A stretch of 64,000 nucleotides of DNA from Alphaproteobacteria bacterium (GTDB lineage Bacteria; Pseudomonadota; Alphaproteobacteria; Micavibrionales; Micavibrionaceae): positions 62,001 to 126,000 of the forward strand of contig JANQRF010000007.1 in assembly GCA_028289285.1 (NCBI GenBank). Reading direction: 5' to 3'. The translations under genes and the position numbers were made by a program. Position 1 is the stretch's first letter; every line of letters starts with the position of its first letter. This document shows, in pieces, positions 8,802 to 17,675 of this stretch. Below the pieces are notes generated by a model. The model made no database searches. It worked only from the letters and a program-made list of their open reading frames with translations, and was not told where the DNA came from.

Positions 8802-10736
8802 ATGGAAGTGTACTTTAACAATATAGGATGGACATATAGAGACACTACTATCTCTTTATGTCGTGCCGGTCGCAGAAAACAAAGCGGTATAATCCGGTTT
8901 GTTTTTTGTCTGCTTGTCATGCTTTGTTTGTCCGTAAATGTTGTCTATGCACAGCCAACAAGTCGGCCCATGGGCACAACGCCTGGGGATCCAAATTTTG
9001 ATCCAGATGCAGCTGGAGCATTTGATTCAGGTGGAGAGTGTGATTGGTCAGAATATAAAGATTATATTGGAAAAATTGAAAGCGGTCATACAGGACCAGA
9101 AGCCTATCGGGTAACCTCTCCAAGAGCGGAAGACCCCTCCTGGGGGAAATACCAGTTCACACCGGGAACATGGCCAAGGGTTGCAAAAGATTGTCCTAAC
9201 TATTCTTCGTGTCGGAGTGAGCGCGAAGTTATCTCCTCAGGTTGTTGGGAAACACAAGAATGTGCGATGAATGCTTACACAACTGATGCAAAAGAATGTT
9301 TAGAAGGGCTGAATTGGTGTGGTCTCCTTGGTCAGCAAATTACGGCCAATCATACACATCAGGGTGTGACACATGGCAGCTGTACTGTAACGAAAGCAGG
9401 TCTTTTGAGCGGTGCGCATAATGCAGGCTGTAGCTCAAAAGGAGGCGGTGTATGTAATCTGATTAAAACAAACGGTAAATGGTCCGGGCAGGTTAAATGG
9501 CGTGTCTGCGATGCAGCTGCAAATGGAATCGGTGTTCCGTCAGAATGTAACCCGACAAATACAACGACACCGCCAGCAGGTCCCGGCGATAGTAATGATC
9601 CTATCTATCTTCGACCTGAAATCGATTGGCTCAAACCCGGCCAGTTTGATGCTTTGCTGGATTCTTTAAAACAAGTTTGGGTTGCAACGCTGCAGATGAT
9701 GACATCGCAGCTGACAACCGCGATGGTGAATCAGGTGATGGGTGTGGGCATGCTCTTTGACGCCAAGCACCAGCTCGAAGTACAGCGGGAATTCCAGCGC
9801 CTTACGGCGCAGGCCCATAAAGATTATCATCCGTCTGAACAAATGTGTACGGTCGGAACATTCGTGCGTCATTTGGCGGAAACGGAAAAATATGCAGATC
9901 TGACACAGGTTGCTATTTCCGAAAGAATGCTTGACCGGGAAACAATTTCCGGCGAGGTCCTGACCCTTCAAGGGCCATTAAGCGACCATGACAGCCGCGT
10001 GCGTCACTTTGTTGAGACACATTGTAATCAAAAAGATGCCGGTGAAGGTCTTGAGAATTTGTGTCAAGGCGCACGCGATGAAGAACATTTCACAAATGCT
10101 GATGTTGATTATACGGCAACTCTATCCGCGCCGCTGACACTGAAAGTGAACTTCCTGGATAGTGAATTAACGCCGGCCGAAGAAGATCTGATGGCGCTGG
10201 TGAATAATCTTTTTTATCACGAGCCTTTCCCTGAAATCATACCGGGTAAAACCCAGTTAAAACGGATGAGTGCACCGCTTCAGGCGATGCGCTCTATTAC
10301 TGCCATGCGCGGCGTAGCACGTAATTCGGTTGCCAATATTATTGCAGAAAAAACCGAGAGTGAAGAGAGCGCACAGGCCATGCCGTTTATCCGCGCTCTG
10401 ATTAAAGATTTCGGATTAGAGCCGGATGAGATTGATAAAATGTTTGGTGAAAATCCAAGCTATCATGCGCAAATGGAAATCCTGACCAAGACGCTCTATC
10501 AACATCCTGACTTTGTAGTCAATTTGTATGATAAACCGGCCAATGTGAAACGTATCCGCGCCGCGATGCGGGCCATCAAGCTGATGCAGGACAGAGATAT
10601 CCACGAAGCCCTGGTGCGCCGGGAAATGCTGTTATCCATGATTCTGGAAGTACGCATTCGTGAATCCCAGGAAGAGCTGATGGATGATATCCGCCGCAGC
10701 CTTGGCGCGGGGCGCGGGCCGACGACCCGCCGTTAA
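8802..10736 (+). CDS. T4BSS-linked secreted paralogue 5 with lysozyme/SLT-like domain
   Basis: 644 residues. A basic stretch and one hydrophobic segment (about 30-50, ending 'VYA') form the export signal. The shared motif 'PGDPNFDP' follows at about 61-68. Residues about 80-245 look like a lysozyme/transglycosylase fold: a candidate catalytic Glu in 'GKIESG' (E93), 'WGKYQF' (114-119) and 'LLSGAHNAG' further on, plus many Cys that may form disulfides. The C-terminal part is the family domain (MMTSQLTTAMVNQVMGVG, FDAKHQLEVQ, AHKDYHPSEQMC, PSYHAQMEILTK, LYDKPANV, MQDRDIHEALVRRE). Unlike the other four it has no compact Cys cluster before the family domain; the enzyme module takes that place. Glycan-cleaving activity is inferred. 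Confidence 0.88.
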   Translation: MEVYFNNIGWTYRDTTISLCRAGRRKQSGIIRFVFCLLVMLCLSVNVVYAQPTSRPMGTTPGDPNFDPDAAGAFDSGGECDWSEYKDYIGKIESGHTGPEAYRVTSPRAEDPSWGKYQFTPGTWPRVAKDCPNYSSCRSEREVISSGCWETQECAMNAYTTDAKECLEGLNWCGLLGQQITANHTHQGVTHGSCTVTKAGLLSGAHNAGCSSKGGGVCNLIKTNGKWSGQVKWRVCDAAANGIGVPSECNPTNTTTPPAGPGDSNDPIYLRPEIDWLKPGQFDALLDSLKQVWVATLQMMTSQLTTAMVNQVMGVGMLFDAKHQLEVQREFQRLTAQAHKDYHPSEQMCTVGTFVRHLAETEKYADLTQVAISERMLDRETISGEVLTLQGPLSDHDSRVRHFVETHCNQKDAGEGLENLCQGARDEEHFTNADVDYTATLSAPLTLKVNFLDSELTPAEEDLMALVNNLFYHEPFPEIIPGKTQLKRMSAPLQAMRSITAMRGVARNSVANIIAEKTESEESAQAMPFIRALIKDFGLEPDEIDKMFGENPSYHAQMEILTKTLYQHPDFVVNLYDKPANVKRIRAAMRAIKLMQDRDIHEALVRREMLLSMILEVRIRESQEELMDDIRRSLGAGRGPTTRR

Positions 10737-10754
10737 GATCACGCCGTACCTGTC

Positions 10755-10770
10755 TGGCACTATCCTTGCA
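10755..10770 (+). promoter_or_regulatory. sigma-54 promoter of flgKL
   Basis: TGGCAC, five bases, then TTGCA: a near-perfect -24/-12 sigma-54 promoter, 64 bases before the flgK ATG. Sigma-54 control of late flagellar genes is known in many proteobacteria. A sigma-54 activator gene is present at 27165 in this window, but a link between the two is not shown. Confidence 0.75.
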
Positions 10771-10833
10771 AATATCCTTGTGGCGCAGTGCATTTACGCA
10801 CCGCGCAAAGGATGATGAAGTGAGACGTGATCC

Positions 10834-13299
10834 ATGAGTTTTCAGGCTTTGAATGCGGCGCTGAGCGGCCTGCGCATCGCCCAGCAGCAGCTAAATGTTA
10901 TTTCAAATAATGTGTCCAATGTCGGCACCCCCGGCTATAGCCGGAAGATTCTGCCGCAATCAACGCAAGTTATTGATTCTACAGGGACAATTATTGGCGT
11001 TCAGCCGGAAACCATTATCCGTAATGTTGATCTTAATTTATCCCGCGATCTCTGGACGCAAGTCAGTTCGGTGAAATCACTCGATGTGCAGGCGTCCTAT
11101 TTGAATACAATCCAGAAATTTCACGGACCGCCGGAGAGTCAAATATCCATTGCGGCAGAAATTGCCAGGCTCAAAGATAGTTTTGTCCGTCTGTCTGATA
11201 CGCCGGATGAAGGATTTTTACTTCAATCCACACTCGATCAGGCACAGGATGTGGCGAATAAATTCAATGATTTTAATGATCTTCTCGTCCAGCAGCGAAA
11301 TGATGCACAAGATGAAATGATCGTCTCGATTGAGCGCACCCAGTCTTTGCTGGAGCAGATTGCAGAATTAAACGGACAGATTAAAGGTGCGGATAATTTA
11401 GGACGGTCCACGGCGGCACTTGAAGATCAGCGTGATGAAGCCATTAAACAGCTTGCTGATGAAATTGAGATTTCGCTCTTTCAGCGCGGAGATGGTGTGA
11501 TCGTTATTCAAACACGGACCGGTGTCCAGCTGGCGGATGAAGATGTGGCTGAGATTTTCTTTGACCCGAACATTTTAAGCGCGACAAGTTTTTATCCTGA
11601 CGCAACCAACAACAGTACTGCCGGGGTCTTTATCGGCGGGGATCCGGCGTCCAATCCGGATGCATTTGATATTACGGCCACAGGTCTTGGCGGACGCCTT
11701 GGCGCATTGATTGAACTGCGTGATGAAATTTTACCGTCTTACCAGGCGCAAATTGATGAACTTGCACATAAAATGGCGCAACGTTTTGATGCACAAGGAT
11801 TGCGCCTATTTACCGATGCAAGCGGCGGTATTCCACTGGATACTCCGCCTGATCCGACGGCCGGGCCGCCGGCCACAGCTGTGACCTATGTCGGATTTTC
11901 CGGATCGATTCAGGTCAATAATGATATTGTTGCAGACCTTAATCTTCTTCAACAAGGCACCTATACATCGGATGTGGCCATTCCGGCAGGATCGAATGAA
12001 GTGATCCGCCGGGTGATTGAATTTGCTTTCGGGGATGTGAATTATCAGGAAGCAGCAGGGACGACGGATCTTAATTTTGTCGGTCCGGCGACGGATTTGC
12101 AAAGCTGGCTGGGTTTATCTTCTCAAAATAATGTGATTGCAGGGATTGATCTGAGCGCTTTTACTGAAATTGACGATGGTGTTGCCGGCAGCGGAACGGA
12201 TCTTGTCGAAGCTTTAAGCGGGTTTTTTCCAAATTATCCGGCAGATGATCAACTACAAATTACATTTGAAGAGCCGCGCTTGGGTTTAGGTCCGACGACA
12301 ATTACGCTGGATCTAAGTGATGCGGATGCAAACTTCCCGCTTGGCGGCGGTATCAATAATGCGCTCGATCAGATCGTAGCTGAAATTAACAGCCAGATTG
12401 GTCTTGCCGGTGTGCCTGCCGGTTTAAATGCGTCTGCGTCTGTGAATTCCTATGGTCAGCTTGTAATTGCCTCAAGCGGGAATATCAGCATTGACGGCAC
12501 CGGTTTTGCCGGGTCTATGGGAGCCGATGCCCTGCAGGCGCTGGGCATTTCTGAAGGTACGTTCCAGACGGAAGACCCGTATTTCGATGTCCAGGTCGGT
12601 AATCGTGATCCGGTGCGCATTACGATTGAGCCTGGCGATACAGCGGCTGATCTTGTGAACAAGCTTGAATATGACACAGCGACGCAAACCGGTGTCCCCG
12701 GCCTGTTTGTTGATTTTGATGCAGGCACAGGTCAGCTGACTCTGCGCCCCGGTATTGATGACAGTAATGGCGGTCCTGAATATGGAGGAGATTTACGCCT
12801 TGTCGGCGGACCATTCCGCACAAACGGTGCAATTAATCCGGCGCTGGCGGCTTTGCCGGCGGATGTTGGAATCGTCAGCGCTCTTTTTGGAAGTTATACG
12901 GTGAGCGGGGCGACAGTCGCTGAGAATAATGCCGTGCAAAGTGTTTCTTATCAATCTGAGACAGAAAACGGGTCCGGCACGTTTGTTTCGTTTCGAAATG
13001 ACAATTTAGGCCCCGGTGTGAATATGTCGACAGGGATTGTAACGTCAAACAGCATCATCGACTTCAGTCAGAAAGTTGTGAACAAACAGAGCCAGGATTT
13101 AATTCTCACAGAAAGCCGCGGGGCGGATGAAGCGACTTTGAGAGACTTGTTACAACGTCAGCTTTTGGATGAATCAGGTGTGAATATCGATGAAGAGCTT
13201 TCGAATTTGATTGTTGTTCAGACAGCCTATGCAGCGGCTGCACGCGCCGTGACGGCTGCGGATGAAATGTTTCAGGAATTGCTCGCATCGGTGCGGTAA
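10834..13299 (+). CDS. flgK: flagellar hook-associated protein 1 FlgK
   Basis: 821 residues. The N-terminus ('ALNAALSGLRIAQQQLNVISNNVSNVGTPGYSRK', given here as its hallmark SGL...NNVSNVGTPGYSR pattern) is the flagellar rod/hook N-terminal motif. The C-terminus ('LSNLIVVQTAYAAAARAVTAADEMFQELL' region) is the matching coiled C-terminal motif. FlgK joins the hook to the filament. It is much longer than the roughly 550-residue enterobacterial form; the extra length lies in the variable, surface-exposed middle (about 230-700). flgL follows after 25 bases and a sigma-54 promoter lies upstream, so the two form one operon. Confidence 0.95.
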   Translation: MSFQALNAALSGLRIAQQQLNVISNNVSNVGTPGYSRKILPQSTQVIDSTGTIIGVQPETIIRNVDLNLSRDLWTQVSSVKSLDVQASYLNTIQKFHGPPESQISIAAEIARLKDSFVRLSDTPDEGFLLQSTLDQAQDVANKFNDFNDLLVQQRNDAQDEMIVSIERTQSLLEQIAELNGQIKGADNLGRSTAALEDQRDEAIKQLADEIEISLFQRGDGVIVIQTRTGVQLADEDVAEIFFDPNILSATSFYPDATNNSTAGVFIGGDPASNPDAFDITATGLGGRLGALIELRDEILPSYQAQIDELAHKMAQRFDAQGLRLFTDASGGIPLDTPPDPTAGPPATAVTYVGFSGSIQVNNDIVADLNLLQQGTYTSDVAIPAGSNEVIRRVIEFAFGDVNYQEAAGTTDLNFVGPATDLQSWLGLSSQNNVIAGIDLSAFTEIDDGVAGSGTDLVEALSGFFPNYPADDQLQITFEEPRLGLGPTTITLDLSDADANFPLGGGINNALDQIVAEINSQIGLAGVPAGLNASASVNSYGQLVIASSGNISIDGTGFAGSMGADALQALGISEGTFQTEDPYFDVQVGNRDPVRITIEPGDTAADLVNKLEYDTATQTGVPGLFVDFDAGTGQLTLRPGIDDSNGGPEYGGDLRLVGGPFRTNGAINPALAALPADVGIVSALFGSYTVSGATVAENNAVQSVSYQSETENGSGTFVSFRNDNLGPGVNMSTGIVTSNSIIDFSQKVVNKQSQDLILTESRGADEATLRDLLQRQLLDESGVNIDEELSNLIVVQTAYAAAARAVTAADEMFQELLASVR

Positions 13300-13324
13300 C
13301 GTTTTTTAAGGAAAGGATAAAGCC

Positions 13325-14449
13325 GTGGTTAATATTTCAACGCTTGGACAATCTCTGGATCAGATTGCCCGTCTGAAAGTACAACAAACACAGCTTGATG
13401 AACTCACGCGTCAAATTTCTTCCGGGAAAAAGACGACGCGCTTTGCCGGTCTTGAAAATGATGTTCTGACCTCTCAGCGCGCGCGGGCCAATACAGAGTC
13501 TCTGGAGGTCTATCTTGATAATATCAAGAACACGAACCGGCGCATTGATTTAATGAATAGCGGCATTGATACGATCCGTGATCAGGCAGGTATTATTCTA
13601 AATTCATTGACGATTGCCCAGCAGCAGGGGGATTACCCTGATCTGGAATCCATTCAGGCAACGGCGCAAAACGTCCTGAGCTTCATTGAAGATACAATGA
13701 ATATTCAAGACGGGGATCGGTATCTTCTCGCCGGTGCGGATTCAAGTGTCCGTCCCTATGAGAATAATGGCTTGTTCGAATCTTTTCTGGGGGAGTTTCT
13801 TCCCGATGAAACAGATCTCACCAATCCGCCTTTAACAGCGTCCGGCCTGATCGGACAATGGGGGGATGGCACGATTACAACAGATCAGTTTATTCAAACC
13901 TATCGCAATACACCTGAAAATGTGATGGGCTATTCCAATTCACTCAGCACTGATTCCGCAGGACGCGTTTTTGTCCGTGTAGACGAAAATACGGAGCTGG
14001 ATTACACCTTCCTGGCCGATTCCGATCCGATCAAAGATATCGTGATTGCGCTCAACGTTCTTGTGGCGATGCCGCCGCCAGAATATGCGCCGGGTGCACT
14101 GAATGACCCGTTAGCAACAACCCTGCCGGGCGATGTGCCGCCATCTCCACCGGAAGAAAAACAGGAAAATTTCTTTGCCGTTATCACCGATCTCATGCAA
14201 ATGCTGGCGGGCGCTGAAGAAGAGCTGGAGCAGGAAACCTACCGGCTTGGGCTTGTGCAATCGCAAATGCAGCAAGTGCGCGAGGATTCAGAAACGGATC
14301 TAATCACGCTGGCAGGGATTATCGGGGATGTCGAAGATATTGATCTGAATGAAGCAGCAGCGCAAATCAGCCAGCTTCAGGTGACGCTCGAAGCCTCTTA
14401 CCGTGTGACCGCGCTTGTTTCTGAACTCTCTATTGTGAATTTCTTATAA
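13325..14449 (+). CDS. flgL: flagellar hook-associated protein 3 FlgL
   Basis: 374 residues with a GTG start preceded by AAGGAAAGG. The N-terminal flagellin-like coiled region includes 'LDELTRQISSGKKTTRFAGL' and 'NTESLEVYLDNIKNTNRRIDLMNSGI'. The C-terminus ends in the typical helix ('LEASYRVTALVSELSIVNFL'). It is the second hook-filament junction protein and forms an operon with flgK. It converges on the minus-strand TcpQ-domain gene with only eight bases between stops. Confidence 0.92.
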   Translation: MVNISTLGQSLDQIARLKVQQTQLDELTRQISSGKKTTRFAGLENDVLTSQRARANTESLEVYLDNIKNTNRRIDLMNSGIDTIRDQAGIILNSLTIAQQQGDYPDLESIQATAQNVLSFIEDTMNIQDGDRYLLAGADSSVRPYENNGLFESFLGEFLPDETDLTNPPLTASGLIGQWGDGTITTDQFIQTYRNTPENVMGYSNSLSTDSAGRVFVRVDENTELDYTFLADSDPIKDIVIALNVLVAMPPPEYAPGALNDPLATTLPGDVPPSPPEEKQENFFAVITDLMQMLAGAEEELEQETYRLGLVQSQMQQVREDSETDLITLAGIIGDVEDIDLNEAAAQISQLQVTLEASYRVTALVSELSIVNFL

Positions 14450-14457
14450 GATACGGT

Positions 14458-15321
14458 TTAAGCGCCGCTCACGCGGACAACCTTCCCTGAAATATCGGCA
14501 GACAGTCCAACTTGTCCAAGCATATCATTTAAGACTTCATTCCATGGACGTCCACCTTCCCAGGAGACGCTTGCACCCGGATTAACACCGGTTTCAAAGG
14601 CCAGTGCATAGTTGGACGGAATGACCTGCGTCAGTGCCAGTGCCAGTGGTAAGTCACGGCCAAAGCCTTGTACTTCATCAAACCCGCGCATGGGCACCGG
14701 CATGGCAACAGGGGCCGGTGCGGGGGCAGGCATTGGTGCGCGCGCTTGCGGCATGTCAATGGCACGGGATGCCATCACAGGGCCTCGCGGTGTGTTTAGG
14801 GGCATAGGCTCTTCATCCGGAAAGTCTGTCATGCCTGAAGAAGGCGGCGGTGTAAGAGGAACGCTTTCCACTTCCTTTTTACGAACCACTCTTGCAGACG
14901 GCTTGTAATCGGGCTTTGGCGCGGTTGTAAATCCGTGTCCCAAAGGCGCTGGGTTTAAATCCTGCGAGACTTCCATCATAGCCTGTTCAACCGGACCAAC
15001 ACCAACCAGCGCATCCCCGGGGCTTGGATTTTGATCCTGCGGATACGGATTGATCTGAAGCCCGCCGCTTTGTTGCGCGGATGCATTCAGATCCAGCGGC
15101 ATGGCGCTCACAGACGGTGCGGGCACACCACCTGCAGGGGGCATATCCGGTGCAACAGGCAGTGGGATATCATTAGTCACTTCCGAGCTATGCTTTGGCG
15201 TGACGGTTTCATGTTTCATAATCTCATTAGGGGGAATCCATTCAAATCCGGCATGAGCGCTTTGCGCTGTGCTGATAATCAGCAAACATACAAAAAGCTG
15301 CAAAAAAAGCCGGAAAGACAT
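14458..15321 (-). CDS. TcpQ-domain protein of the T4BSS operon
   Basis: About 287 residues from the ATG at 15321; a start 22 codons upstream would put a non-signal extension in front of a clear signal peptide ('FRLFLQLFVCLLIISTAQSAHA'). A long Pro/Met/Ala-rich linker (about 40-220) leads to a C-terminal domain of about 65 residues: 'LPLALALTQVIPSNYAL', 'VSWEGGRPWNEVLNDML', 'GLSADISGKVVRVSG'. This matches the TcpQ/PilL-type C-terminal domain known from pilus assembly systems. It sits directly downstream of icmT, the place of traL in IncI plasmids. Likely a periplasmic or outer-membrane-associated accessory of the T4BSS; the role is inferred. Confidence 0.75.
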   Translation of the reverse strand: MSFRLFLQLFVCLLIISTAQSAHAGFEWIPPNEIMKHETVTPKHSSEVTNDIPLPVAPDMPPAGGVPAPSVSAMPLDLNASAQQSGGLQINPYPQDQNPSPGDALVGVGPVEQAMMEVSQDLNPAPLGHGFTTAPKPDYKPSARVVRKKEVESVPLTPPPSSGMTDFPDEEPMPLNTPRGPVMASRAIDMPQARAPMPAPAPAPVAMPVPMRGFDEVQGFGRDLPLALALTQVIPSNYALAFETGVNPGASVSWEGGRPWNEVLNDMLGQVGLSADISGKVVRVSGA

Positions 15322-15414
15322 GCGTTTTTCAAACCCGTTTTTAAAATGGAATATCCCGACCTTAGCGGCTAGCCGGTAAAAGCACAAGTTTTGGAATCAG
15401 GTTTTTCGCTGTTT

Positions 15415-15714
15415 TTACCCGTAATCAATCAAGCGCTTGCGCCGCGGGGAAATCCAGCCCGGGCGGCGCTGACCGATCAGCCAGGTTCGCATCGTGCGCA
15501 GGGCAGAAGGAAAGCTCAGGCCTCTGCGTTCAAACATCCAAAAGCTGATGGTTATCACGATTGTTACAAATAATGTATACATCCGAAAGTGAAATAGCAG
15601 AATGATAAAAGGAATAGCCGCCCGTGCATCCAGAGCGAAAAATCGTACGGGCCGCATGGAGTTGCGCCAGTGCCAGTTAACTTTTGCATCTTCGGTATCT
15701 TCGCGGGTACCCAT
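15415..15714 (-). CDS. icmT: IcmT inner-membrane T4BSS protein
   Basis: 99 residues. 'NWHWRNSMRPVRFFALDARA' is the family signature, followed by a membrane segment 'AIPFIILLFHFRMYTLFVTI' and 'FERRGLSFPSALR..RTWLIGQRRP'. This is IcmT (TraK of IncI), a small essential membrane component of Dot/Icm systems. It starts three bases after the dotB stop, so it belongs to the dotD-dotC-dotB-icmT operon. Confidence 0.92.
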   Translation of the reverse strand: MGTREDTEDAKVNWHWRNSMRPVRFFALDARAAIPFIILLFHFRMYTLFVTIVITISFWMFERRGLSFPSALRTMRTWLIGQRRPGWISPRRKRLIDYG

Positions 15715-15717
15715 TTT

Positions 15718-16887
15718 TTAGCTTCCGCCTCCCGCACCGGTTGAATTGGACAGCATAATATAAGTGCGCCTGTCGATCTGCCCGGCCTCGAAGGCAATCG
15801 CTGCGCTCTGGGCCATGGTCTGTCCGTAAAACTGAATGATGCGCTGTATCTCTGCAGGCCATTCAACAAAATCCATGGAGAGGAACTTGTCACGCACTTC
15901 ATCGGTAAAGCGCATCCATTCGCGGATACCAACACGCCCGCCGCCAACGCGCTCGGCAAGTGTTTGTGTTACCACAAGTCGTGTCGTTTCCATCAGTGCA
16001 TAGGCACGCTCGGAGCGTTCATTCGGATCAAAGGTTGAAACCATTCTTTGAATAGTCGCAGCCACACCTGTTGTATGCGTTGTCGTATAAACCGTGTGAC
16101 CTGTCTGGGCAGCTTCAATCGCTGCTGAAATCGTTTCTTTATCGCGGGCTTCCCCGACGAGAATGATATTAGGTTTCCGGCGCAGCGCATTTCGTACCCC
16201 GCGCGCAAAGTCCGGTAAATGGCGCGGGATTTCACTTTGAGAAATGAGGGAGCGCGGGGATTTGACCGCATCATACACATATTCAATCGGGGCTTCATAA
16301 GCGACGATTTTTCCGGCGCCGCGTTTACGTTCCATGAGCATACGAATACCGGCGGCGAGCAAAGTTGTTTTACCGGAGCCTGTCGGTCCGGTAACAATCA
16401 CCATGCCCTGGCGCGGGTTCCAGCTATTGATAATATCCTCTTCAATTTTAAGATCATCCATTGTCGGCGGTTCGTTCGGAAGAACCCGCATCGTGATCTG
16501 CGCACTGTCGCGTCCGCGCGAAAGAATTGGTGTGACATTCACCCGGAAGCGAATGCGCGTATACCGGTCGGGGCGAATTTCGTAAGATAAATCGAGATCG
16601 GTTCCGGAGGCCAGGCGCGCCGTTGCATCCGGTCCGTAAATTTTGTGCAGGAACACACCCATATCGGCGGCATCAACAGGCCGAAACGTCCCCGGATAGA
16701 GCGTGCCGTAAATTTCATTATAAACAGGCCGGTCTGTCTGAATGGAAATATCGGAGGAATTTTTTTTCACGCACCAGAGAATAAACGCGTCAATGTCCTT
16801 GTCCGTGAAGCGGGATCCTTCATCGGGCCAGGTCTCTGCGATATGGTCTTTGCCTTTTAAAAGGCTTATCGGTTTGCGGGCAGCCAT
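15718..16887 (-). CDS. dotB: DotB secretion ATPase
   Basis: 389 residues. Walker A 'GPTGSGKTT' (about 160), an Asp-box region 'YEAPIEYVYD', Walker B-like 'PNIILVGEARD' and the His box 'TGHTVYTTTHT' identify a PilT/VirB11-class hexameric ATPase of the DotB (TraJ) subfamily. It supplies energy at the cytoplasmic base of the T4BSS. The N-terminal domain (1-130) is the usual DotB form. Its start overlaps the end of dotC by 22 bases, indicating coupled translation. Confidence 0.95.
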   Translation of the reverse strand: MAARKPISLLKGKDHIAETWPDEGSRFTDKDIDAFILWCVKKNSSDISIQTDRPVYNEIYGTLYPGTFRPVDAADMGVFLHKIYGPDATARLASGTDLDLSYEIRPDRYTRIRFRVNVTPILSRGRDSAQITMRVLPNEPPTMDDLKIEEDIINSWNPRQGMVIVTGPTGSGKTTLLAAGIRMLMERKRGAGKIVAYEAPIEYVYDAVKSPRSLISQSEIPRHLPDFARGVRNALRRKPNIILVGEARDKETISAAIEAAQTGHTVYTTTHTTGVAATIQRMVSTFDPNERSERAYALMETTRLVVTQTLAERVGGGRVGIREWMRFTDEVRDKFLSMDFVEWPAEIQRIIQFYGQTMAQSAAIAFEAGQIDRRTYIMLSNSTGAGGGS

Positions 16888-17672
16888 TCCTGATATTGCG
16901 TTTTCAGTTCGGGCAGGCCGGTAATCGCGACTGAGCGGTCGCCGACCCGCATTTCATTTCCGCCGCCCGTGACGCCCCGATCTTTCTGGAGCGCATAAGG
17001 CGGCGAGACCATGCCCTGCGAGAGGAGCATTCTATATCTTACCATGCCTTTATAGTCGGCCACCAGTTTGTTCAGATCGGTCTGGAAAATCTCATTGGCT
17101 TGCGCGATTCCGGCCTCCCAGCCTTCTTTCACATAACTATTCCAAAGCGCCCGTTCTTCCTTGTTATTGGGGCGTAAAATATCAGGCGGCGGGGTCACGG
17201 CCCCCCAGGTGCGCTCCAGGTAGGCGCGCCATGTGCGCGGTGCGCTGACGATACGGGCATTGCGCGAAATGTTGAGAACGCGGTCAGCAACGGCGGCTTC
17301 AAGCCCGCCTGTATCGATGATCATAGCATCGAGCTGTTCGGAGATAATTGGCGGTTCGATGAGCAGTCCGGACGGGGCCGGGATCAAAAGCTGGGTGAAG
17401 TCAAACACCTTGTCCATATATTGCGCACGTATTTCAAGCTCTTCGCGAACATAGTATGTTCGCCAGGCCAGTCCGCCGCGCGCGCCATATGACAGCGCCG
17501 CTTCTTTCATCGCATCGCGGCGGATATCAAGCGGCATCGCATCGTCGACAATTTTATTTTCTTTAGGGATGCTTTGAAGTTCACTTAAAGAAGGCGGCGG
17601 CGTCAGATCATCCTGCGCGGCTGCAGGCAGTGCCAGAATGAATGTCAGGATGAACAGGATGAAAAGCCGCAT
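16866..17672 (-). CDS. dotC: DotC T4BSS outer-membrane core protein
   Basis: 268 residues with a signal peptide ('LFILFILTFILALPAAA'). No lipobox Cys is visible; other DotC proteins are lipoproteins, so this one may be non-lipidated. Diagnostic stretches are 'RDAMKEAALSYGARGGLAWRT', 'FDFTQLLI', 'PPIISEQLDAMIIDTGG', 'APRTWRAYLERTW', 'PPDILRPNNKEE' and 'WNSYVKEGWEAGIAQANEIFQ'. This is DotC (TraI of IncI), which works with DotD and DotH in the outer-membrane ring. Confidence 0.93.
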   Translation of the reverse strand: MRLFILFILTFILALPAAAQDDLTPPPSLSELQSIPKENKIVDDAMPLDIRRDAMKEAALSYGARGGLAWRTYYVREELEIRAQYMDKVFDFTQLLIPAPSGLLIEPPIISEQLDAMIIDTGGLEAAVADRVLNISRNARIVSAPRTWRAYLERTWGAVTPPPDILRPNNKEERALWNSYVKEGWEAGIAQANEIFQTDLNKLVADYKGMVRYRMLLSQGMVSPPYALQKDRGVTGGGNEMRVGDRSVAITGLPELKTQYQEWLPANR

Positions 17673-17675
17673 GGC

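Noticed and set aside
10834..13299. FlgK length of 821 residues as a fusion protein
   Set aside because: The extra length lies in the known hypervariable middle; both conserved termini are normal, so it is a long FlgK, not a fusion.
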